64,000 nucleotides of DNA, taken from Blautia sp. Lineage in GTDB: Bacteria; Bacillota; Clostridia; Lachnospirales; Lachnospiraceae. The stretch covers positions 1 to 64,000 of the forward strand of contig JAMPAC010000010.1 in NCBI GenBank assembly GCA_023667395.1, in the 5' to 3' direction. Shown here piece after piece: positions 14,757 to 21,973 of the stretch (position 1 is the stretch's first letter; every line of letters starts with the position of its first letter). The position numbers and the translations under genes are program-made. Below the pieces are notes generated by a model. It saw only the letters and a program-made list of their open reading frames with translations, ran no database searches and had not been told where the DNA came from.

Positions 14757-17219
14757 ATGCCCCAGACTTATGAAATCTCAACCTTTGAATCCCATACCCC
14801 CTTTAAATGCACCCTGCACCGGATCGGACACATCGGAGAGCATATGCATGATTATTTCGAGATCATCTTCGTGTTGAGCGGCAGCTGCAATCTTTCCGTG
14901 GAAGACCAGCTGTACCGACTGCAGATGGATGACATTATCGCGGTGGAGAGCCACACCGTCCATGAACTGCGGGCATCCGACTGCGTGTATGTATCCATCC
15001 AGATGGATCAGACCACCCTGGAGAAGAATTTTGCAGTCCCGCTCCATCCGAAATTCGAGTGCAACAGCCGGACATCCGGCAATGAGGAAGCGTTTCAGCG
15101 TATGCGCCATATCATCGCCCTGATTGTGAAAAATAATGCCGACCAGCGCACCGGATACGAACTGCGGAACTGGATCTACATTTATCAGCTGATGGAAATT
15201 TTATTCACCCATTTCCGCGTAGAGCGTTCCGCCGCCCTGGACAAGCGCAATCACCGTTATGCGTCCAGGGTGGATGAGATCGTCAGGATCATTAAGGAAC
15301 ATTACACGGAAGACCTGTCCCTGTCACGGCTGGCGGATATGGTTCATTTGTCCTCCCCTTACCTGTCCAAGTTTTTCCTGGAACAGTTCGGGGTCAATTA
15401 CCTGACCTACCTGACGCATCTGCGGCTCAACCACGCCGTCCATGATCTCGTCAATTCCGAAAAGAATATCGAGGAGATCTCTGCGGACAGCGGCTTTCCC
15501 AACAGCCACGCTTTCACACAGATCTTCCGGAAAGAATACAACATGCTCCCCAGCGCCTACCGCCGGAAACAGAAGCAGGCTCCCGCAGACACGCCCGTCT
15601 TCCTGGAACAGCATAATTACATGGCGGGGCTGAAAAAGCATCTGCAGCAGGATACCGCCCAGACCCTGGTCATCCCGCCGGTTTCCGCCAGGGGCGCTTT
15701 TTCCGTACATGCCCCTGCGCACCCGCTGAAACATACCTGGAGAACCGTAGCCGCCGTGGGACAGGCCGCCGATATTTTATTGGGGGAAGTACAGTCCATG
15801 CTCCGCCGCCTGCAGCGGGATATCGGGTATGAATACCTGTTTTTTAACGGCATTCTCTCCGATAACCTGTTCCTCTTTACCATGGACGAAAATGAGCGGC
15901 CCCGCTATAATTTTGCCTACGTGGACCTGGTGCTGGACTTCTTAAGGAGCATCCGGCTGAAACCCTTTTTACCTTTCAGCTACATGCCCGCAGCCCTGGC
16001 AAAGCAGCCGAACCGTTTTTCCTTTCAGCATCTTGTCAGCGAGCCCAGGAAAATGGAACTGTGGTGCGGCCTGATCTCCGCGTTTATGGAGCATGTCATT
16101 TCCCGCTATGGCATGGAGGAAGTACTGCAATGGAAATTCAGCGTCTGGCATCTGCCCGATACGCCGCCAAGGCTGTACGGCTTCGGCAAAACCGAGGATT
16201 TCTACCTTTTTTACCAGCGGACATACGAGACGGTAAAGCGGTTCCATCCTGACTTTTGCTTCGGGCTTCCCTGCACGTTTTACCTAAGCGATCTTGACCA
16301 TTCCAACTGGTACCGGGATCTGCTGCATTGGAGCATGGAGCATCATTGCGCCCCGGACTTTATCAGCTTTACCTTTTACGATATGAAAATGGCGGGCGGA
16401 AAGACAAAGTCCCGCGCTTCTTTCGGCTTCACGGATCCCATGATCCTGAATCCCCGGGAAAACGGGTTGAAGGAATTTCTGTCCTGTGTGAAGCACGATC
16501 TGAAAGAGATGGGAAAGAGCAGCCTGCCCGTTTACGTCTGCGAGTGGAACAACACTCCCAGCCAGCAGGATCTGCTGAACGATACCTGTTATAAGTCCTG
16601 TTATCTTGTGAAAAATATCCTGGAGAATTACGACCGGTCTGACGGGCTTGCCTATTGGTCTTTGACCGACCTGATGGCAGAGAGGCCGCTGCCCGAGGAT
16701 TATCTGTTTGGCGGACTTGGGCTGTTCACCACAGACGGCCTGCCAAAAGCGGGTTACTATGCCCTCTGGCTGCTGCGGCAGCTGGGGGACAGCTTCCTTG
16801 CAAAGGGCAATTGCTGGTACGCTGCCAGGACACAGTCGAAAATATGCGTTATGGCCTGGCATTATAAACATATTTCCAATCTCTATGCCATGGGGGAGCG
16901 GTTTGATATGACTGAGACGGACCGCTACACCATGTTTGAGCCGTCGGAATCGCTTTATCTGGAACTGGAACTTCAGGATATGGAAGACAAGGAGTATTCC
17001 CTGACTGAGTATATCCTGAACCGGCATCATGGCAGTCTCTATGACGCCTGGATAGAGATGGGGGGCGGGAGCCCGGTTTCCGATCTGGAACGCGGCTTTC
17101 TGGAAGCCCGGAGCGTACCGGCGCTGCGGAGATCGAAAGTGACAGCAAAAAACGGTGTGCTGGTGCTGCAGCCGCAGCTGGAATTGCTGGAGGTGCGGCT
17201 GATGGTGATTGGGGGGTGA
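14757..17219 (+). CDS. AraC-family regulator fused to a GH39-like domain
   Basis: The 820-residue protein has an N-terminal cupin (HIGEHMHDYFEIIFVLSGS, about residues 25-43), a two-motif AraC DNA-binding domain (about 172-272, with LSRLADMVHLSSPYLSKFF and IEEISADSGFPNSHAFTQIF), then a GH39-like barrel and C-terminal sandwich (about 320-800). The barrel keeps the nucleophile region (CEWN, Glu596) but has VWHLPD at 464-468 where GH39 enzymes have WNEP, so the acid/base Glu is lost. The domain is therefore more likely a sugar sensor than an enzyme. It is divergent from the ABC-glycosidase operon and is its likely activator. GGAGG seven bases before the ATG fixes the start. Confidence 0.85.
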   Translation: MPQTYEISTFESHTPFKCTLHRIGHIGEHMHDYFEIIFVLSGSCNLSVEDQLYRLQMDDIIAVESHTVHELRASDCVYVSIQMDQTTLEKNFAVPLHPKFECNSRTSGNEEAFQRMRHIIALIVKNNADQRTGYELRNWIYIYQLMEILFTHFRVERSAALDKRNHRYASRVDEIVRIIKEHYTEDLSLSRLADMVHLSSPYLSKFFLEQFGVNYLTYLTHLRLNHAVHDLVNSEKNIEEISADSGFPNSHAFTQIFRKEYNMLPSAYRRKQKQAPADTPVFLEQHNYMAGLKKHLQQDTAQTLVIPPVSARGAFSVHAPAHPLKHTWRTVAAVGQAADILLGEVQSMLRRLQRDIGYEYLFFNGILSDNLFLFTMDENERPRYNFAYVDLVLDFLRSIRLKPFLPFSYMPAALAKQPNRFSFQHLVSEPRKMELWCGLISAFMEHVISRYGMEEVLQWKFSVWHLPDTPPRLYGFGKTEDFYLFYQRTYETVKRFHPDFCFGLPCTFYLSDLDHSNWYRDLLHWSMEHHCAPDFISFTFYDMKMAGGKTKSRASFGFTDPMILNPRENGLKEFLSCVKHDLKEMGKSSLPVYVCEWNNTPSQQDLLNDTCYKSCYLVKNILENYDRSDGLAYWSLTDLMAERPLPEDYLFGGLGLFTTDGLPKAGYYALWLLRQLGDSFLAKGNCWYAARTQSKICVMAWHYKHISNLYAMGERFDMTETDRYTMFEPSESLYLELELQDMEDKEYSLTEYILNRHHGSLYDAWIEMGGGSPVSDLERGFLEARSVPALRRSKVTAKNGVLVLQPQLELLEVRLMVIGG

Positions 17220-17240
17220 GGGGGTTGACGCTAAAGGGAC

Positions 17241-17393
17241 GGAGCCGGAGCAGCAGGGGATTTTCTGTGACGGCTCGATAGGCGTTCCGAGGAGCCTCAA
17301 TGCACGGCACTGCTCGCATGGGAGCTCGCATTGCCAGAGTCCCCTCTCCACATCTCACTCACGCCACAGAAAATCCCCTGCTGCTCCGGCTCC
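17241..17393. repeat. Module A, copy 2
   Basis: Arms 17241-17272 and 17362-17393 pair at 31 of 32 positions, starting GGAGCCGGAGCAGCAGGGG. The stem differs from copy 1 by several substitutions and is two bases shorter, with matching changes on both arms, while the loop is largely conserved (GATAGGCGTTCCGA and CTCTCCACATCTCACTCACG). It starts 21 bases after the AraC-GH39 stop codon. Confidence 0.75.
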
Positions 17394-17500
17394 TGTTTAC
17401 TGCAAACCATAAAAAATGCTATATAGCTGTTTGCACTAATCCATTTTTTTGATATTTATTGAAAAGAACTTATATATTTTAAAAAAACTTGCGGATGTCA

Positions 17501-17677
17501 GGCGGCGGCATGTAGTCCTGTTCTGAGCGGACTTTGGGGGACGCACTTAGCGGAGATGAAATCCACTGCCTACGCAGACTTGAACGCGAACGCCCTTTTC
17601 GCGTGCTAGTCGGAGTTGGCAGTTAGTTCAGCGCCGCGTTGTCCCGTCCGCACAGAACAGGACTGCATGCTACCGCC
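17501..17677. repeat. Module B, copy 2
   Basis: The outer arms 17501-17525 and 17653-17677 pair with two mismatches and one G-U. The inner single-stranded segments match copies 1 and 3, but the tip is reduced to one hairpin (ACGCGAA/TTCGCGT with an offset). Modules A2 and B2 form a second composite element ending near 17756 in CAAGCCGCCGGACATCC, related to the terminal repeat of copy 1. Its left terminal repeat is missing where the AraC-GH39 gene ends. Confidence 0.7.
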
Positions 17678-17793
17678 GTCCCATTAGCCATACTGCATGA
17701 CGCCGCCGTCCCCTCAGCAACAACCCAACAAGCCGCCGGACATCCACTTCGGCTGCCCCATCACCTATTTTCCTGTAAAAACACCCGCAACAC

Positions 17794-17822
17794 TTGAATT
17801 ACACCCATTTCTTGTTTATAAT
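17794..17822 (+). promoter_or_regulatory. Sigma-70-type promoter of kduD
   Basis: TTGAAT (17794-17799) and TATAAT (17817-17822) are 17 bases apart and 42 bases ahead of the ATG at 17865. It lies just past the right end of the composite repeat, so kduD has its own promoter rather than depending on the AraC-GH39 transcript. Confidence 0.7.
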
Positions 17823-17864
17823 GGTATCATAAAGTTTTCATCAAACAGAATGGAGGATATACAC

Positions 17865-18629
17865 ATGGCTAATTTGGATATGTTTTCACTGGAGGGCAAG
17901 ACCGCCCTTGTTACAGGCGCCAACACGGGGCTTGGACAGGGTATCTGCGTGGCTTATGCAAAGGCGGGGGCAAATGTGGTCGGCGTTGCCAGGAGAAGCT
18001 GTCAGGAAACGGCGGAAAAGATCGCCGCTTTTGACGGAAGTTTTAAGGAAGTGATCGCCGACCTGTCGGACACTTCCGTGATCCCGCAGATCGTGGAAGA
18101 GGCGGAAAAGGCATTTGGCCGTGTGGATATTCTGGTAAATAACGCGGGGATCATCAAGAGATGCGACGCGGTGGACGTGACGGAAGAGGACTGGGACGCG
18201 GTGATCGACATCAATGAGAAAATGGTGTTCTTCCTGTGCCAGGCTTTCGCCAGGAAGTGGCTGGCTGACCAGAAAGGCGGCAGGATCATCAATATCGCCT
18301 CCATGCTCAGCTATCAGGGCGGTATCCGGGTTCCCGCCTACACTTCCAGTAAGAGCGCCATCATAGGCCTGACCAGGGAACTTGCCAACGAGTGGGCAAA
18401 GCATAATATCAATGTGAACGCCATCGCGCCCGGCTATATGGCGACCAACAACACGCAGAATTTAAGAAGTGACGAACAGCGCAGCGAGGAGATCCTTTCC
18501 CGGATCCCTGCGGGACGCTGGGGCACTCCTGAAGATATCGCAGGCGCGGCAATCTTCCTGGCTTCGGACGCCGCCGCTTATGTACATGGATTTACGCTGG
18601 CTGTTGACGGCGGCTGGCTGGCACGCTAA
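17865..18629 (+). CDS. kduD: 2-dehydro-3-deoxy-D-gluconate 5-dehydrogenase (SDR)
   Basis: The 254-residue short-chain dehydrogenase begins MANLDMFSLEGKTALVTGAN. TGANTGLGQG is the nucleotide-binding motif, NNAGI follows, and catalytic Ser and YTSSK come after (INIASMLSYQGGIRVPAYTSSK, in part). Length and the motifs GIIKRCDAVD and RIPAGRWGTPEDIAGAAIFL match KduD, which reduces or oxidises at C5 between 5-keto-4-deoxyuronate-derived DKII and KDG in pectin and glycosaminoglycan breakdown. GGAGG lies seven bases before the start. No kduI or KDG kinase gene is in the window. A different sugar SDR remains possible. Confidence 0.8.
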   Translation: MANLDMFSLEGKTALVTGANTGLGQGICVAYAKAGANVVGVARRSCQETAEKIAAFDGSFKEVIADLSDTSVIPQIVEEAEKAFGRVDILVNNAGIIKRCDAVDVTEEDWDAVIDINEKMVFFLCQAFARKWLADQKGGRIINIASMLSYQGGIRVPAYTSSKSAIIGLTRELANEWAKHNINVNAIAPGYMATNNTQNLRSDEQRSEEILSRIPAGRWGTPEDIAGAAIFLASDAAAYVHGFTLAVDGGWLAR

Positions 18630-18631
18630 CA

Positions 18632-18739
18632 GCGTGGAAAGAACTTCTAAAGTCGTCCCATCATTGGATGGGACGCCAAGAAGTTCTAAATTCCACGCGG
18701 AAGAATGCCCAGGCGAACAAATTCGCCTGGGCATTCTTC
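18632..18739. repeat. Double-hairpin element immediately after the kduD stop codon (family 2, copy 2)
   Basis: The outer stem GCGTGGAA/TTCCACGC (18632-18639 with 18691-18698) encloses AGAACTT/AAGTTCT and GTCCCATC/GATGGGAC. A second hairpin of 18 perfect pairs follows (18700-18717 with 18722-18739, loop CAAA). It begins two bases after the stop, as does copy 1 at 10942-11044, and shares the borders CACGCTAACAG and CGGAAGAA while the stems differ. Confidence 0.75.
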
Positions 18740-18776
18740 TCAGCGTCTTTCAAGTCTATTGTCTTCCCGAAAGTTT

Positions 18777-19259
18777 TCAGGTCTTCTGAAAAGCAATTCT
18801 CGGGCTTCCGTCTGCCAGGGTGATCCTGCCGCAGTATCGGAAGCCTGATTTTTTCAACAGCCCCTGCATGGGCTTATTGTCATCGTGGGTATCAATGCGG
18901 ATATTTCCGGTCTGTTCAAAGGCCCATTTCAGGCAGAATGATGCCGCGCCCCGGACGCCCTCCGCAGAGGCGATCCGGTGGACTACCCCGTAAGGCTCGT
19001 CGTTCAGCCAGCTTCCCTCCCTGATCTCCCGGTAAGTGGGATCCTCCTCCCTGGCAAAATAGAACACACAGAGAATCCTGCCATCTTCCACACAGATATG
19101 GCACTTTTTTTCCGCAATATCCTGTTTTACCCGCTCTGTCGGGGGATAGGTATTCCCCCACTGCGTGGGATTGCCGTTCTGCGCCATGAATTTCCTGGCA
19201 TGGGCGTAGATCGCCAGTATTTCCTCCAATGCGTCTCCGGACGCCTGTCTAATCTCCAT
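18777..19259 (-). CDS. GNAT family N-acetyltransferase
   Basis: The 160-residue protein has the GNAT fold pattern: MEIRQASGDALEEILAIYAH, a central strand VFYFAREEDPTY, the acetyl-CoA segment RIASAEGVRGAASFCLKWAF, and IRIDTHDDNKPMQGLLKKSG followed by FRYCGRI. Small GNAT proteins acetylate amines or protein N-termini; the substrate is not indicated. The start overlaps the stop of the upstream beta-helix gene by 11 bases, so the two are translated from one mRNA. Confidence 0.8.
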   Translation of the reverse strand: MEIRQASGDALEEILAIYAHARKFMAQNGNPTQWGNTYPPTERVKQDIAEKKCHICVEDGRILCVFYFAREEDPTYREIREGSWLNDEPYGVVHRIASAEGVRGAASFCLKWAFEQTGNIRIDTHDDNKPMQGLLKKSGFRYCGRITLADGSPRIAFQKT

Positions 19260-21954
19260 ATATTACCTCGATGCTGTGGAGCATGGTGGTGTTCTGCCAG
19301 CCTCCGGTGCCGGGCGTCCCCGTGTGCCAGACCAGGATCCCGCCATGGGGATTCCCTGACACCTCCGCCTCCAGTTTTACTTTCTGAACGTACTTTTTTT
19401 CCTGGCTTCCTGTGGAATGTCGTATCGGCTGCGGCGTTTCCGTGGCGGCTGTGGCTGTCAGCTTCTTCCCCTCCAGCGCAATCCTTATGGTACAGCCTGT
19501 AAGGAAACAGGTCGTCATCTGCAATTCAGTGAGATACCGGCTCCTGCCGTTTTCATACTCCACCAGCGCCATTGCCACGGCGTCGGAAGCCTCTTTGATG
19601 CGGATGACCCGCAGGGCGTAGCCTGTCAGCCTCTCCGTGTCGAACTTGATCCCCAGATCCATGTACTGCCCTGCGCTGCCAAAGCCCTGTCCCGCTGTCT
19701 TTGCAGGATCCGCCTGCACCGTCATACGCATATCGCCGTCGTGGGAATTTACGGGGGTATAGCGCAGCCGCGCGCCCTGGGTATTCTGATACAGACCCGC
19801 GCCTATACTGCCGTTTCCCGTTTTCCCATACTTCCATGCCGGGACGCTCCCATCCATCTTCCAGCTGCCGAAAGTGGCGGAGTCCGCTTCAATATCCTCC
19901 GGTTTTCCGCAGTCAAATGTCCACCTGCCCTTTGGGACTGTCAGCTGATTTTCCTCAGGAAGTTCGGAAAAATCCGTAAACAGGCGGTTCCTGTCCACAT
20001 CCGCCCCTCCCACGGGCTCCGCCGTGACAACCGATACCGCTTCCCCTGCCAGGCTTCCCGTGACCCTGGGCCGAATCACCGCTTTCAGGCGCCTGCCCTC
20101 ATCAGCCGCCGTCAGATGATAAATCCTCAGAGGACTGCCCGGTCTGGATACGCCGCAGAGTATTCCGTCCGTTTCCTCCGAAACACCGCCTGCCAGTTCC
20201 GTCCCATGCAGCGCCTCCGTGCTGTTTTCTTCCCCGCAGACACCATCTGTTCCCACCGCATGTTCCGACATACTTTGTCCGCACGCCGCCCTCTCACTGC
20301 CGTCACCGCACCTGTACCAGCGGATCTCCGATACGTCCGCCCTCTCCGTGACAGAAAGTCCGTATTCCAGGGTCAGCGTTTTCCCGCTTTTCCTGATAAA
20401 GGGCTCCTGCACAAACCCGGGCGCCTGCAATAAATACGGTTCCACCGTGATCTCCGCTGCCGCTTCCAGGCCGCTCTCCGTGCAGGCATGAACCACTGCT
20501 TTCCTGGTTTCCGCGCCGTGATTGCAGCCCTCCGCCACGCAGCAGTCATCCCCCTCCTGCCGTATCTTCACAAAAGGGGCATCTTCCTCCTCCACAAAGA
20601 AACGCACTCTTTCCCTGCATTCCTCATGGGAAAATAAGTATGCTTTCGCCGTAAGCGTTACCGCAGCTTCCCCCGACACAACCGCCGCCTGATCCGGCGT
20701 GATCGTGAGCAGCGTGGGAATCCCCGTTTTTCCGGCGTTCTTTGCCTGTGCCAGCACCCCCATGGGATCCCAGCCGTCGCTGCCTCCCAGCAAATTACCC
20801 ACATTGACGAAGCGCTGCCCGTCCTGCTCAAAAAAGTATGCCTCCAAAGCCTTTTTCCCCTGCAGCTGCACAGTCTCCGGCGCGTTCTCCCCGCCCAGGG
20901 TCACGGGCTGACCGTTCCGGCTGACCTGATACTGATAGCATTTTAAAGAGGCCTTCGGATATTTGGTCCAGCCCAGTTCCACACCGTCCAGGGTAAAATA
21001 GCTACAGTCGATCAGCGCCACGGGACCGCCCTCTTTCGTCAGGTATTGGTATCCTTTCCTGTCATCGCTTTCCTGCGCAATTACATCCTCCCGATACCTT
21101 GTCGGATTCCAGTCCGGCCTCTGCCTGCCATATTTTCCGACCCCGCTGGAGAACGAGCAGCCTATGAACACATCCCCCGTTCCCGTCGCCTGATAGATGG
21201 GACGTCCGCCGTAGAACTCAAAAATGCAATCCACATACACCGCGTTGCCGTTCAGGGCGTCGTCAGTACTCTCAAATTGACAACCCACGTACAATGCCCG
21301 CTCCGCGCCGCAGACGGGATTGAGGTTCAGACGCCCCTCAAACACACAGTTTTTCGCATAAAGCTTTTCTCCCTGTTGAATGGCGATCTGCGCCTGGGTA
21401 ACCGCGCCCGTCCGTTTCCCATGCCATAGGTACGGATTTAAGTCGTACTCCAGATCGATGCTGCAATAATTTCCCAGGGTAAGGTCAGAGAGATATAATT
21501 CCTCCACCTGAAAATGGATCATGGTATAATTGCCATTGCAGGCATGGGACTGCCCCCTGTTCCCCGCAATCACCACATCATTGGGGGACTCGCCGAGTCC
21601 CACCATATGCAAGGCCTTACAGTTTACATACATGCCAAAAGGAAGGGCATACCCCTCCCTTTTCTGCATCACGTCCTCTGCGTCCGGATCGTCGATCCAG
21701 TAGACATTGGGCATCATATAGATTGTGGCCGGATCCCCCGGACGTCCCATGGAAAGTTCCGGCGCGCTGAAAGCCTCCCGGATATCGCGATACCGGTGCG
21801 ACCCGGCGGCCGTTTCCCCGTCTGTGAGGCGGCTGTCCAGCAGGATCGTCCTCTCATCCAATTTCCGAAACTCACCCTTATAAAGGAATCCGTTATCCGT
21901 CAGGTTAACCTTTATCTGATTCCACGCCTGAAGCAAAAACTCTTCTTCCGCCAC
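19249..21954 (-). CDS. Pectinesterase-like beta-helix protein, probably cytoplasmic
   Basis: The protein has 901 residues. The first 400 form a right-handed beta-helix of the pectin methylesterase type: MVGLGESPNDVVIAGNRGQS, FQVEELYLSDLTLGNYCSID, then rungs such as NAVYVDCIFEFYGGRPIY and GDVFIGCSFSSGVGKYG. The remainder contains Ig-like repeats and a C-terminal concanavalin-like beta sandwich. There is no signal peptide or cell-wall anchor, unusual for such a protein and consistent with other intracellular pectin enzymes. It is cotranscribed with the GNAT gene below and an EAL gene above. Esterase activity is inferred from the fold only; a glycan lyase or other carbohydrate role is possible. 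Confidence 0.6.
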   Translation of the reverse strand: MAEEEFLLQAWNQIKVNLTDNGFLYKGEFRKLDERTILLDSRLTDGETAAGSHRYRDIREAFSAPELSMGRPGDPATIYMMPNVYWIDDPDAEDVMQKREGYALPFGMYVNCKALHMVGLGESPNDVVIAGNRGQSHACNGNYTMIHFQVEELYLSDLTLGNYCSIDLEYDLNPYLWHGKRTGAVTQAQIAIQQGEKLYAKNCVFEGRLNLNPVCGAERALYVGCQFESTDDALNGNAVYVDCIFEFYGGRPIYQATGTGDVFIGCSFSSGVGKYGRQRPDWNPTRYREDVIAQESDDRKGYQYLTKEGGPVALIDCSYFTLDGVELGWTKYPKASLKCYQYQVSRNGQPVTLGGENAPETVQLQGKKALEAYFFEQDGQRFVNVGNLLGGSDGWDPMGVLAQAKNAGKTGIPTLLTITPDQAAVVSGEAAVTLTAKAYLFSHEECRERVRFFVEEEDAPFVKIRQEGDDCCVAEGCNHGAETRKAVVHACTESGLEAAAEITVEPYLLQAPGFVQEPFIRKSGKTLTLEYGLSVTERADVSEIRWYRCGDGSERAACGQSMSEHAVGTDGVCGEENSTEALHGTELAGGVSEETDGILCGVSRPGSPLRIYHLTAADEGRRLKAVIRPRVTGSLAGEAVSVVTAEPVGGADVDRNRLFTDFSELPEENQLTVPKGRWTFDCGKPEDIEADSATFGSWKMDGSVPAWKYGKTGNGSIGAGLYQNTQGARLRYTPVNSHDGDMRMTVQADPAKTAGQGFGSAGQYMDLGIKFDTERLTGYALRVIRIKEASDAVAMALVEYENGRSRYLTELQMTTCFLTGCTIRIALEGKKLTATAATETPQPIRHSTGSQEKKYVQKVKLEAEVSGNPHGGILVWHTGTPGTGGWQNTTMLHSIEVIYGD

Positions 21955-21973
21955 TTCAAAAGCCTCCCATTCC

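Noticed and set aside
16284..17351. Minus-strand open frame opposite the AraC-GH39 gene
   Set aside because: No start signal or recognisable domain; the opposite strand encodes a well-supported protein across the same bases.
18700..18739. Ordinary intrinsic terminator for kduD
   Set aside because: The 18-bp hairpin has no T-run on either strand and is part of a two-hairpin repeat also found at 10942-11044. It could still slow polymerase.
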